64,000 bases of DNA from Pseudonocardia thermophila (lineage in GTDB: Bacteria; Actinomycetota; Actinomycetes; Mycobacteriales; Pseudonocardiaceae): assembly GCF_900142365.1 (NCBI RefSeq), contig NZ_FRAP01000020.1, forward strand, positions 62,001 through 126,000, given 5' to 3'. The notes under the pieces were generated by a model. The model saw only the letters and a list, made by a program, of their open reading frames with translations. It was not told where the DNA came from and did not search any database. Made by a program: the position numbers and the translations under genes. Shown one piece after another: positions 18,789 to 26,593 of this stretch (within the stretch, counting starts at the first letter, position 1; every line of letters starts with the position of its first letter).

Positions 18789-19666
18789 CCGCAGGTATCG
18801 AGCCGCCGAACGAGCGCCAGTACGTGATCACGCTGAGCTGCTCGGACACGACCGGCATCGTGGCCCGCATCGCCGGGTTCCTCGCCGATGCGGGCGGATG
18901 GATCACCGAGGCCGGTTACCACTCCGACCCGGCCACCGGGCGCTTCTTCACCCGGCAGGTGGTGCGCGCCGACTCGCTGCCGTTCGGGGTCGAGGAGCTG
19001 CGTGAGCGGTTCGCCGCCGTCGCCGCCGATCTCGGCGACGCCACGTGGAACGTCACCGACACCGGCGTCATCAAGCACATGGTGATCCTGGTCAGCCGGG
19101 AACTGCACTGCCTGCACGACCTGCTCGGCCGGGTCGCGCTCGGCGAGCTGCCCGTGCAGATCGACGCCGTGATCGGCAACCACGAGAACGCCGCGGAGAT
19201 CGTGGAGGCGCACGGGGTGCCGTTCCACCACGTGCCGTTCCCGGAGACCGACAAGGCCGCCGCGTTCGCCGAGGTGCGCAAGCTCGTCGACCAGCACGAC
19301 CCGGACGCGGTGGTGCTGGCCCGGTTCATGCAGATCCTGCCGCCGGAGCTGTGCGACGCCTGGGCCGGGCGGGCCATGAACATCCACCACAGCTTCCTGC
19401 CGTCGTTCGTCGGCGCGCGGCCGTACCACCGCGCGCACGCCCGCGGTGTGAAGCTGATCGGCGCGACCTGCCACTACGTGACGCCGGAGCTGGACGCCGG
19501 GCCGATCATCGAGCAGGACGTGATCCGCGTCGACCACTCCGACACCGCGGAGGACATGGTGCGCCGCGGCCGCGACATCGAGCGCCTCGTGCTGGCCCGG
19601 GGGTTGCGCTGGCACCTGGAGGACCGAGTGCTGGTGCACGGGAACCGCACGGTGGTGTTCCACTAG
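18785..19666 (+). CDS. purU: Formyltetrahydrofolate deformylase
   Basis: A 293-residue enzyme that hydrolyses 10-formyl-THF to THF and formate, balancing one-carbon pools and feeding formate to purine synthesis. An N-terminal ACT-type domain (about 10-90; SCSDTTGIVARIAGFLADAGGWI) precedes the formyltransferase-fold catalytic domain, with ARFMQILP, NIHHSFLPSFVGARPYHRAH and the GATCHYVTPELDAGPIIEQ block carrying the catalytic Asp. Full length. The start overlaps the DUF2505 stop. Confidence 0.95.
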   Translation: MTAGIEPPNERQYVITLSCSDTTGIVARIAGFLADAGGWITEAGYHSDPATGRFFTRQVVRADSLPFGVEELRERFAAVAADLGDATWNVTDTGVIKHMVILVSRELHCLHDLLGRVALGELPVQIDAVIGNHENAAEIVEAHGVPFHHVPFPETDKAAAFAEVRKLVDQHDPDAVVLARFMQILPPELCDAWAGRAMNIHHSFLPSFVGARPYHRAHARGVKLIGATCHYVTPELDAGPIIEQDVIRVDHSDTAEDMVRRGRDIERLVLARGLRWHLEDRVLVHGNRTVVFH

Positions 19667-19677
19667 CCCGAGACACG

Positions 19678-19725
19678 ACGAACGGCCCTTTCGTGAGCAC
19701 CTCTCCTCACGACGGGGCCGTTCGT
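19678..19725. terminator. Palindrome family copy 2 (purU / lon)
   Basis: Arms 19678-19697 and 19706-19725 (20 bp with two mismatches), 8-base loop. The outer sequence ACGAACGGCCC is shared with the copy at 42950. It lies between the convergent stops of purU (19666) and lon (19745), so it probably terminates both. Confidence 0.75.
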
Positions 19726-19744
19726 TGCGTTCAGGACCGTGCGC

Positions 19745-22078
19745 TCACGCGGCCTTGGCCTCCTGCTGGGTCGGTTCCAGCGCCAGCTCCAGCACCTCGG
19801 CGACGTCGGACACCGGGTGGATCCGCAGCTCGCTGCGGATGTTCTCCGGCAGATCGTCCAGGTCGGGCTCGTTGCGCTTCGGGATGATCACGTCGGTGAG
19901 CCCGGCCCGGTGCGCGGCCAAGAGCTTCTGCTTGACTCCCCCGATCGGGAGCACCTTGCCCTGCAGCGTGACCTCACCCGTCATGCCGACCGACGACTTC
20001 ACGGGCCGACCGCTGGCCAGCGACGCGAGCGCGGTCGTCATCGTGATGCCGGCGCTCGGCCCGTCCTTCGGCACCGCGCCCGCGGGCACGTGGACGTGCA
20101 CCCGGCGCTTGGCCAGGTCCCCGGCCAGCCCGCGCGAGCGCAGGTAGGACATCGCGATCGACACCGACTCGGTCATGACCTCGCCGAGCTGCCCGGTGAC
20201 GGTCAGACCCGGCTCGCCGTCGTCCATCGCGGTGGCCTCGATGAACAGGACGTCGCCACCGGCGCCGGTGACGGCCAGGCCGGTCGCCACGCCGGGCACC
20301 GACGTGCGCTCCGCCGACTCGGGCGTGAACTTCGGCCGGCCGAGGTAGGTGACCAGCGCGTCCGCGTCGACGTGGATCGGCGTCTGCGCGCCCTCGTCGA
20401 TCTGGACGACGACCTTGCGCAGCACCTTGGCCAGGCCCCGCTCCAGCTGGCGCACCCCCGCCTCGCGGGTGTACTCGGCGGCGATCATGCCGAGCGCGAC
20501 GTCGGTGAACTCCACGTCGGACGGCTCCAAGCCGGCCTTCTCGATCTGGCGCGGCAGCAGGTGATCGCGCGCGATGGCGATCTTCTCCTGCTCGGTGTAG
20601 CCGTCGAGCGTCACGACCTCCATCCGGTCCAGCAGCGGGCCCGGGATCGTGTCGATCGAGTTGGCGGTAGCCAGGAACAGCACGTCGGACAGGTCCAGGT
20701 CGACCTCGAGGTAGTGGTCGCGGAACGTGTGGTTCTGCGCCGGGTCGAGCACCTCGAGCAGCGCCGCCGTGGGGTCGCCGCGGAAGTCGCTGCCGACCTT
20801 GTCGATCTCGTCGAGCAGCACGACGGGGTTCATCGAGCCGGCCTCGCGGATCGCCCGGACGATGCGGCCGGGCAGCGCCCCGACGTACGTGCGCCGGTGA
20901 CCGCGGATCTCGGCCTCGTCCCGCACGCCGCCGAGGGCGACGCGCACGAACTTGCGGCCCAGCGCGCGGGCCACCGACTCGCCCAGCGAGGTCTTGCCGA
21001 CACCGGGCGGGCCGACCAGCGACAGCACGGCGCCCGAGCCGCGGCCGCCGACCTTGCCCTTGCCGGCCCGCTCCCGCCGCGCCTTGACGGCCAGGAACTC
21101 GATCAGCCGGTCCTTGACGTCGTCGAGCCCGGCGTGGTCGGCGTCGAGGATCGCGCGGGCGGCCTCCAGGTCGTGGGAGTCCTCGGTGACCGTGTTCCAC
21201 GGCATGTCGAGGACGGTGTCCAGCCAGGTGCGGATCCAGCCCGCCTCGGGGCTCTGGTCGGAGGCCCGCTCCAGCTTGCCGACCTCGACGAGCGCAGCCT
21301 TGCGGACGTGCTCTGGCAGGTCGGCCTCCTCGACCCGCTTGCGGTAGTCCTCGGCCCCGTCGGGGTCGTCCTCCCCCAGCTCCTTGCGGATGGCGGCCAG
21401 CTGCTGGCGCAGCAGGAACTCGCGCTGGGCCTTCTCCATGCCCTCGCGGACCTCGTTGGAGATCTTCTCGGAGACCTCCTGCTCGGCGATGTGCGCCTTG
21501 TTCCACTCGATCAGCAGCTCCAGCCGCCTCGCCACGTCGGTCTCGGTGAGCAGCTGGATCTTGTGGTCGAGGTCGAGCCAGGACGCCCAGCCCGCGGTGT
21601 CGGCCAGCTGTCCCGGATCGGTGATCTGCTGGACGGAGTCGATCACCTGCCAGGCCCCGCGCTGCTGCAGGATGCCGACGACGAGCTGCTTGTACTCCTT
21701 CGCCAGCTCCTGGGTGCGCCCGGTGGCGGGCGGGTCGACCACCTCGGTGGCCTCGACCCAGAGCGCGGTGCCCGGGCCGGGGACGCCGGTGCCGATCCGT
21801 GCGCGGCGCTCGCCGCGCACGACGGCGGCCTTGTCCCCGTTGGGGAGCCGGCCGACCTGCTCGATGACGGCGATCGTGCCGACGGCGGTGTACTTGCCGT
21901 CCGGGCGCGGAACCGCCAGGACCTTGCGCTCGGTGCGGCGGTCGACGCTGTCGACGCTGAGCGCGGCGTCGACCGCGGCCTGGATCTCCGGCTCGTCGAG
22001 CCGGACGGGAACCACCATGCCGGGCAGCACCACCGAATCGGCGAGCGGGAGCACCGGCAGGTGCAGCGTCTCGTTCAT
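19745..22078 (-). CDS. lon: ATP-dependent protease Lon
   Basis: A 777-residue AAA+ serine protease that degrades misfolded and regulatory proteins. The N-terminal substrate domain (about 1-200) begins LHLPVLPLADSVVLPGMVVP. The AAA+ module has Walker A GPPGVGKTS (356-364), Walker B VVLLDEID (419-426) and the DRME sensor region. The protease domain carries the catalytic dyad Ser675 (PKDGPSAG) and Lys716 (GKVLPIGGVK). Normal length for LonA. A possible HspR-binding inverted repeat lies 63 bases upstream; lon is in the HspR regulon in Streptomyces. Confidence 0.97.
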   Translation of the reverse strand: MNETLHLPVLPLADSVVLPGMVVPVRLDEPEIQAAVDAALSVDSVDRRTERKVLAVPRPDGKYTAVGTIAVIEQVGRLPNGDKAAVVRGERRARIGTGVPGPGTALWVEATEVVDPPATGRTQELAKEYKQLVVGILQQRGAWQVIDSVQQITDPGQLADTAGWASWLDLDHKIQLLTETDVARRLELLIEWNKAHIAEQEVSEKISNEVREGMEKAQREFLLRQQLAAIRKELGEDDPDGAEDYRKRVEEADLPEHVRKAALVEVGKLERASDQSPEAGWIRTWLDTVLDMPWNTVTEDSHDLEAARAILDADHAGLDDVKDRLIEFLAVKARRERAGKGKVGGRGSGAVLSLVGPPGVGKTSLGESVARALGRKFVRVALGGVRDEAEIRGHRRTYVGALPGRIVRAIREAGSMNPVVLLDEIDKVGSDFRGDPTAALLEVLDPAQNHTFRDHYLEVDLDLSDVLFLATANSIDTIPGPLLDRMEVVTLDGYTEQEKIAIARDHLLPRQIEKAGLEPSDVEFTDVALGMIAAEYTREAGVRQLERGLAKVLRKVVVQIDEGAQTPIHVDADALVTYLGRPKFTPESAERTSVPGVATGLAVTGAGGDVLFIEATAMDDGEPGLTVTGQLGEVMTESVSIAMSYLRSRGLAGDLAKRRVHVHVPAGAVPKDGPSAGITMTTALASLASGRPVKSSVGMTGEVTLQGKVLPIGGVKQKLLAAHRAGLTDVIIPKRNEPDLDDLPENIRSELRIHPVSDVAEVLELALEPTQQEAKAA

Positions 22079-22140
22079 GTCCGCTGCAACGCTGTAAGCG
22101 CCCGACCGATTCCCGTTCAGCCACGAGCGAACGCAAGAAC

Positions 22141-22161
22141 CTTGAGCGAGATCGGCTCAGT
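22141..22161. promoter_or_regulatory. HAIR-like (HspR) site upstream of lon (putative)
   Basis: CTTGAGC-N7-GCTCAGT resembles the HspR inverted repeat CTTGAGT-N7-ACTCAAG: the left half matches 6 of 7, the right half 4 of 7. Placed 63-83 bases before the lon ATG, where an operator would be expected. Weak match; spacing of 7 is right. Confidence 0.4.
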
Positions 22162-22169
22162 GCTGAGAG

Positions 22170-22937
22170 TCAGAACCCTCGGAAGACGGTGCGCAGGCGA
22201 TCGAGGACCGCACCGCCCGTCGCCCCGGCGGGGGTGTGCGCGGGATCGAGCCGGCCGTAGATCAGCCGCACGAACGCCTCCGCCGGCAGCACCGCGTCGG
22301 CCGCACCGGACCCGGCCCCCGCCGGGCCCAGCGACACCGAGTCGGTGATGCCGATCGTGAACCGGCGCTCCGGGTCGGTGGTCGCGACGACGACCTCGGG
22401 CACCCCGTCGACCGGCACGCCGGAGAACGAAGCCACCAGGCCCAGGTCGTCGACGAGCTGCTCGACGGCGGCGGGCTCGACGATCGCGGCCGGATCGACG
22501 ACGACCGCGACGTCCCAGGTGTGCAGCGCCAGCTCACCGAGGCGCATCCGCACCATCGTCGGCCCGTCGACCTGCATCGGACCGAGCCGGAACTCCAGGC
22601 CCGGGACGCGGTCCGCGTCGACGCCCGCCCAGGCCTCGGTCAGCTTGGCGTTCGCCGCGACGGCATCGACGGCCCGGCTCTGCGGGTCCTTCGCGTTCCA
22701 CTCGTCCCAGACGGCGCTGAAGGCCGACCGGTCCGGCGGCGGCTCCCCGGACAGCGCGGCGTCCAGGGCCATCAGCCCGATGACCGCGCCCGACCCGATG
22801 TGGGACAGCGTGTCCGAGACGGTCCACTCGCTCGGGTACGCGGGGCCGGTGAGCTGGTCGGGGGTGAGGGTCGGCACGAGAGCGGCCAGCGCGTCGTGAG
22901 AGCGACGCATGGCCGCGGCAGCGGGATGGATCGCCAT
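22170..22937 (-). CDS. Mycothiol-dependent maleylpyruvate isomerase-family protein
   Basis: A 255-residue protein with the DinB/MDMPI fold. The N-terminal four-helix domain (about 1-155) shows AMRRSHDALAALVPTL, YPSEWTVSDTLSHIGSGA (metal-ligand His46) and LGELALHTWDVAV with a second His. The C-terminal MDMPI domain is about 165-250. Family members use mycothiol or act as thiol-S-transferases; a specific reaction cannot be assigned. The gene is on the same strand as lon but separated by 91 bases that contain the proposed lon promoter. Confidence 0.8.
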   Translation of the reverse strand: MAIHPAAAAMRRSHDALAALVPTLTPDQLTGPAYPSEWTVSDTLSHIGSGAVIGLMALDAALSGEPPPDRSAFSAVWDEWNAKDPQSRAVDAVAANAKLTEAWAGVDADRVPGLEFRLGPMQVDGPTMVRMRLGELALHTWDVAVVVDPAAIVEPAAVEQLVDDLGLVASFSGVPVDGVPEVVVATTDPERRFTIGITDSVSLGPAGAGSGAADAVLPAEAFVRLIYGRLDPAHTPAGATGGAVLDRLRTVFRGF

Positions 22938-23349
22938 TCCCGCACAAACGCTGCAGGACGGGCAGTGCTTCCCGGGTGCACTGCGCCGAGGACGACGACG
23001 TCCGCGACGAGTCCTCGGTCGACGACGAACGGCTCCCGGCCCTTGCCCCGTCAGCGGCCGCTAGCCGGGCGGCACGCGACCCTCCAGCCGCACGAGCACC
23101 CGGAGATGGGCCGGAGCGTCGGACCCGTTGACGTGCGTCACCGTCAGGCGCAGCTCCGCGTACGCCGCGCGGTGCGCACGAAGCCCACCATGAGACCGGG
23201 GACCCAGCCGACCGGTCGCCCGCCGGCGCAGACCTCAACGGCCGGGTGCTGCCACGCGGCGGACGTCGAGGCTGCCGAGGCGCCGCCATGATCACGGGGT
23301 GCGGCCCGATCATCATCGGAGCCTACGTGCACACCCCGACGAAGCCCGG
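22938..23349. other. 412-bp region without a confident gene
   Basis: No complete gene is visible. On the minus strand, in the frame ending at the TAG at 23061-23063, 57 open codons include a protein-like stretch (YAELRLTVTHVNGSDAP, then AHLRVLVRLEGR) with no start codon. A neighbouring frame ending at 23144 also looks protein-like just upstream. This may be a decayed gene after ybaK, or chance in GC-rich sequence. The region also carries the promoter for the 22937 gene. Confidence 0.35.
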
Positions 23350-23907
23350 TCAGCGGGCGAGGCCCTCCACGACCTCCACCCCGGGCAGCCGGGCGACCAC
23401 CGAGCCGGGCAGAGCCAGCTTGGACCCCCGGATGCCGCTGCCGATGACGACCTCGGGCGAGGCGACGACCGCGGCGTCGACGAGGATCGGCCAGCCCTCG
23501 GGCAGGCCGATCGGGGTGATGCCGCCGTACTCCATGCCGGTGTGCTCGCAGGCGTCCTCCATCGGCGCGAACGACGCCTTGCGCACATCGAGGTACGTGC
23601 GGACGAAGCCGTTGACGTCCGCGCGCGTGGTGGCGAGCACCAAGCACGCGGCGTAGCGGATCTCGCCGCTGCGCTTGCCGGAGACGACGACGCAGTTCGC
23701 CGAGCCCTCCAGCGGCGACGAGTAGGCCTCGCAGAACGCGGCCGTGTCGGCGAGGGCGGGATCGATCTCAGCCACGCCGATCTGGGCGGCGTCGGCGGGA
23801 TCGAGCGCTTTGAGGGCGGCGGCGACGGGCGCGCCGAGCAGATCGGGACGGGTCAGCGCGGGCTCAGCCGACAGCGTGCCGAGCACGGACCAGCGGGACG
23901 TGCTCAC
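23350..23907 (-). CDS. YbaK/aminoacyl-tRNA deacylase-family protein
   Basis: A 185-residue protein with the YbaK/ProX editing-domain fold (about 30-180), which hydrolyses mischarged tRNAs. Typical features are ANCVVVSGKR, AACLVLATTRADVNG, MEYGGITPIGLPEGWPILVDAAVV and the C-terminal VIGSGIRGSKLALPG; the GGITPIG and GSGIRGSK motifs are the substrate loop in this family. The GTG at 23907 overlaps the stop of the DUF2516 gene (GTGA), so the two are coupled. Which mischarged tRNA it corrects is unknown. Confidence 0.88.
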   Translation of the reverse strand: MSTSRWSVLGTLSAEPALTRPDLLGAPVAAALKALDPADAAQIGVAEIDPALADTAAFCEAYSSPLEGSANCVVVSGKRSGEIRYAACLVLATTRADVNGFVRTYLDVRKASFAPMEDACEHTGMEYGGITPIGLPEGWPILVDAAVVASPEVVIGSGIRGSKLALPGSVVARLPGVEVVEGLAR

Positions 23908-24212
23908 CAGCGCTGGCCACCCCCCTGGACCTTGATGAGGGCCGGCCGCACGTCGACGATGTAGACCAGCACCGCGACGAGCGCGGCGATCCAGAACATC
24001 AGACCGCTGCTGCGCGGGCCCTCGAAGAGGATGAGCACGGCGAGGCTGGCGCCCGTGATGCCCAGCCACGCCGGCTTGGTCAGCTTGTCCGCGGCGGTGA
24101 AGGCATCGGCGCGCTGCAGCAACGCGTGCACGAAGGCGTAGCCGCCCACCGGGATGGCAAGCAGCCAGATGCCGAAGAGGATCCAGCTGTCGAGACGGTA
24201 GAGCCAGCTCAC
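23904..24212 (-). CDS. DUF2516 small membrane protein
   Basis: A 102-residue protein with three hydrophobic helices (about 8-30, 48-62 and 70-88). It resembles the actinobacterial DUF2516 family; the counterpart beside hbhA in M. tuberculosis is Rv0476. Function unknown. Coupled to ybaK downstream, and separated from hbhA upstream by a strong terminator, so it needs its own promoter in the 120-base gap. Confidence 0.8.
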   Translation of the reverse strand: MSWLYRLDSWILFGIWLLAIPVGGYAFVHALLQRADAFTAADKLTKPAWLGITGASLAVLILFEGPRSSGLMFWIAALVAVLVYIVDVRPALIKVQGGGQRW

Positions 24213-24273
24213 CAGCCCAGACTACGGGGCGGGACGCGCTCGCACACCCCCGGTACCGCGCGAACCACACGAC

Positions 24274-24308
24274 AGCGCCCCCGAGGCACGGGAGCCCTCG
24301 GGGGCGCT
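24274..24308 (-). terminator. Hairpin terminator downstream of hbhA
   Basis: Perfect 13-bp stem AGCGCCCCCGAGG (24274-24286) with its complement (24296-24308), 9-base loop, 25 bases past the hbhA stop at 24333. Confidence 0.85.
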
Positions 24309-24332
24309 GCGTCACGCCGCGGGATCAGGCGG

Positions 24333-25079
24333 TCACTCGGTGGTGGTCCGGCGGGTGCGGGCCGACGGCGCCTTGGCCTGCGACTTCGGCGCGGTGCGGT
24401 TGGCGGCCCGGCGAGTGGTGCTGCGGGTCTCCTTCGCGACCTCGGCGCCGGCCTCGGTCACCTCGGCAGCCGCCTCGGCACCGGCCTCGGCGACGGTCTC
24501 GGAGACCTCCTCGGTGGTCTTCGAGATGGTGGTGGCGGCCTGTCCGGTGAAGCGCTGGGCGGCCTGGGCGACCTTCTCGCCGGTGGACCGGGTCTGCGCG
24601 CTCACCGTGGACAGCGCCTTCTCGGCGGCCTCACGGGCGTCCTCGACGAACGCGTCGACGCGCGCGTCGAGCTGCTCGGTGGCCTGCTCGATGGTCTCGA
24701 GCGCCTGCTTGACCTGCGGCTGCTCGCGGAGCCGGACGAGGGCCTGCTCGCCGCGGGCGGCGAAGTCGACGTAGGACTTGCTCGCCTGCTTGCGCAGCTC
24801 CTCGACGCTCTTGCGCAGCTCCTCGGCCGAGAGCTTCTGCGGCAGCTCGGCGAAGCGGATCTGCACGTCGGTCAGGCCCTTCTGGGCCTGACCGGCCTGC
24901 TCGGTGGCGCGGGCCCGGGCGAGCGCGACGGCCTTCGTCACGGCGGCGACAGCGGCGTCGGCGGCGCCGAGCACGGCCAGCGCCGGCGTACGGACGAGCT
25001 CGGCGCGCTCGGCGGCGGCCTTGCGGGCGGACTCGCGGACCTTGCGGACGTCCTCCGCAGTGGGCAGCGAAACGGCCAT
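24333..25079 (-). CDS. HbhA-like heparin-binding hemagglutinin homologue
   Basis: A 248-residue, highly helical, Ala/Glu/Lys/Arg-rich protein. The opening MAVSLPTAEDVRKVRESARK resembles mycobacterial HbhA. Most of residues 20-200 should form coiled coils. The C-terminal 50 residues are basic and Ala/Thr-rich (RSTTRRAANRTAPKSQAKAP), the part that binds heparan sulphate in M. tuberculosis, but with Arg/Lys/Thr here instead of the KKAAPAKKA repeats. In a soil actinomycete a role in surface binding or lipid/nucleoid contacts is as likely as host adhesion. ATG 25079 follows GAGGAGTG; the XRE gene ends five bases upstream, so they form an operon as in Rv0474-Rv0475. Confidence 0.82.
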   Translation of the reverse strand: MAVSLPTAEDVRKVRESARKAAAERAELVRTPALAVLGAADAAVAAVTKAVALARARATEQAGQAQKGLTDVQIRFAELPQKLSAEELRKSVEELRKQASKSYVDFAARGEQALVRLREQPQVKQALETIEQATEQLDARVDAFVEDAREAAEKALSTVSAQTRSTGEKVAQAAQRFTGQAATTISKTTEEVSETVAEAGAEAAAEVTEAGAEVAKETRSTTRRAANRTAPKSQAKAPSARTRRTTTE

Positions 25080-25084
25080 GGTGA

Positions 25085-25594
25085 TCACTCCTCAGTGGTG
25101 GGCTCGTGGCGGGTGGAGGTGGACGCGACACCTGATCCGTCCGCGCCGTTCTCGCGGCGGAAGGACCGGTAGATGTCGAGGAGCACCTGCTTCTGGCGCT
25201 CGGTGAGCGTCGAGTCGGCGAGGACGGCGTCGGCGACGGCGCTCGCCGGCTTCTCCTCGAGGATCCCGGCCTTGACGTACAGGGCCTCCGCGGAGATCCG
25301 CAGCCCCTTGGCGATCTGCTGCAGGATCTCGGCCGACGGCTTGCGCAGCCCCCGCTCGATCTGGCTCAGGTAGGGGTTGCTGACGCCGGCGGCGCGGGCG
25401 AGCTCGCGGAGCGAGACCTGCGCGTGCTCCCGCTGTGCGCGGATGAAGGCGCCGATGTCGCGCCCGATGTCCCGGCCGATGTCGCCGACGACTTGTCCGG
25501 CCTGCTCGACCACCTGGCCCATCTGCTCGACGGTCTTCTCGACCGGGCGGGCCGCCTTGGCAGCCGCTTCCGACACCTTGTCCGACTCCGGCAA
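25085..25594 (-). CDS. XRE-family regulator with amphipathic N-terminus
   Basis: 169 residues. An Ala/Val/Glu-rich N-terminal region (about 1-45; VEQMGQVVEQAGQVVGDIGR) is probably a coiled coil. A Cro/CI helix-turn-helix follows (about 50-110; VSLRELARAAGVSNPYLSQIERGLRKPS), then an acidic tail. The closest known context is Rv0474, upstream of hbhA. I chose a TTG start at 25594 since GGAGGTGAG lies seven bases upstream, better than any ATG/GTG alternative. The divergent gap to crcB contains a nested inverted repeat that may be its autoregulatory operator. Confidence 0.82.
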   Translation of the reverse strand: MPESDKVSEAAAKAARPVEKTVEQMGQVVEQAGQVVGDIGRDIGRDIGAFIRAQREHAQVSLRELARAAGVSNPYLSQIERGLRKPSAEILQQIAKGLRISAEALYVKAGILEEKPASAVADAVLADSTLTERQKQVLLDIYRSFRRENGADGSGVASTSTRHEPTTEE

Positions 25595-25629
25595 CTGCTC
25601 ACCTCCGTCCTCGATGACCTCCACGGTAG

Positions 25630-25672
25630 CTACCTGCGCTAACTCTTGCAAGCACTCTGCTTGCGCAGGTAG
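25630..25672. promoter_or_regulatory. Nested inverted repeat, possible XRE operator
   Basis: Perfect 10-bp arms CTACCTGCGC (25630-25639) and GCGCAGGTAG (25663-25672). Inside lies GCAAG (25648-25652) with CTTGC (25660-25664). It sits 36 bases upstream of the XRE TTG and 45 bases upstream of crcB, in the middle of the divergent promoter region. Confidence 0.5.
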
Positions 25673-25717
25673 GTGGCCTTGCGCACAGAACGGAACCGTT
25701 GTGGGAGGTTTGGGACC

Positions 25718-26125
25718 GTGAGATCGGGTGACGCGGGACCCACTGCCCAGCCGGCGATCGCGGGTGCTGTCGCCGCGGGCGGCGTGATCGGCGCACTGGC
25801 CCGCTACGGCGCGGGCGTCGCACTCCCCACCGCAGCGGGCGCGTTCCCGCTGACGACGTTCGCGGTCAACGTCGTGGGCTGTGCACTGATGGGCGCGCTC
25901 GTCGCGGCACTCGCCCGCACACCGGGCGCGCATCCACTGCTGCGGCCGTTCCTCGGCACCGGCGTGCTCGGCGGCTTCACCACGTTCTCCGCGTTCGCCG
26001 TGGAGACGGTCGAGCTGCTGTCCGGCCCGCCGCTGCAGGTTGCGCTGGGCCTGCTCTACGCGGCGGGCACGGTGGTCTGCGCGGTCGGAGCGGCCGCACT
26101 CGGCGCCCTGCTGGTGCGGCCGTGA
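25718..26125 (+). CDS. crcB: Fluoride channel subunit CrcB/Fluc (first)
   Basis: A 135-residue protein with four transmembrane helices, a fluoride-selective channel subunit that lets toxic F- leave the cell. The signature NVVGCALMGAL and GTGVLGGFTTFSAFAVE (pore-lining Asn, Thr and Phe residues) are intact. GTG at 25718 after GGGAGG. Overlaps the second crcB (GTGA). Adjacent paired genes usually mean a heterodimeric channel with subunits in antiparallel orientation. No fluoride riboswitch fold is evident in the 120-base leader. Confidence 0.92.
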   Translation: MRSGDAGPTAQPAIAGAVAAGGVIGALARYGAGVALPTAAGAFPLTTFAVNVVGCALMGALVAALARTPGAHPLLRPFLGTGVLGGFTTFSAFAVETVELLSGPPLQVALGLLYAAGTVVCAVGAAALGALLVRP

Positions 26126-26484
26126 CCGCGCTGTGGGTGGCGCTGGGCGCGGCCGTCGGGGCGCCCGCCCGCTATCTGCTGGACCGGTACGTCCAGGCAC
26201 GCCACGGCGGCGCGTTCCCGCGCGGGATCCTCGTCGTGAACGTGCTGGGTTCGTTCGTGCTGGGCGTGGTCGCCGGAGCTGCGGCACCGCCCGTCGTCGC
26301 CGCACTGGTCGGCACCGGGTTCTGCGGGGCGTTCACCACCTGGTCGACCCTCGCCCAGGACACCGTGGCGCTCGCGCGCGGCGGCGACCGCCGCGCGGCT
26401 CTCCTCAACGCGCTCGGGACATTGTCGGCCGGGTCGGTCGCGGCCGCCCTGGGCCTCGTGGCCGGGATGGCGGTCGGGAGATGA
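26122..26484 (+). CDS. crcB: Fluoride channel subunit CrcB/Fluc (second)
   Basis: A 120-residue four-helix Fluc subunit with VNVLGSFVLGV and GTGFCGAFTTWSTLAQD. Compared with the first copy, the second Phe-box has Trp-Ser (TTWST in place of TTFSA), a difference usual between paired subunits. The arginine after the first helix (APARYLLDR) is the positive residue used in topology pairing. Translationally coupled to the first copy. It converges on the DUF445 gene with 109 bases between. Confidence 0.92.
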   Translation: MTALWVALGAAVGAPARYLLDRYVQARHGGAFPRGILVVNVLGSFVLGVVAGAAAPPVVAALVGTGFCGAFTTWSTLAQDTVALARGGDRRAALLNALGTLSAGSVAAALGLVAGMAVGR

Positions 26485-26593
26485 AGCGCTGCACTCGTTC
26501 AGCCTAGTCGGCCCCACCGACGGTCCCGGCGGGGTACTCCTTGCGGAGGGCCGGCTACACCGGAGGTGATCATCGCGTCTATCTTCCGGGTGA

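Noticed and set aside
19739..22348. 869-codon open frame opposite lon
   Set aside because: Entirely antisense to lon; no domain or start signal.
23061..23230. Possible gene fragment on the minus strand downstream of ybaK
   Set aside because: 57 open codons with a protein-like stretch but no start codon and no recognised family; mentioned only in the region description.
25595..25717. Fluoride riboswitch before crcB
   Set aside because: The leader is only about 120 bases and taken up by a simple inverted repeat; I could not find the conserved crcB-motif pseudoknot pattern.
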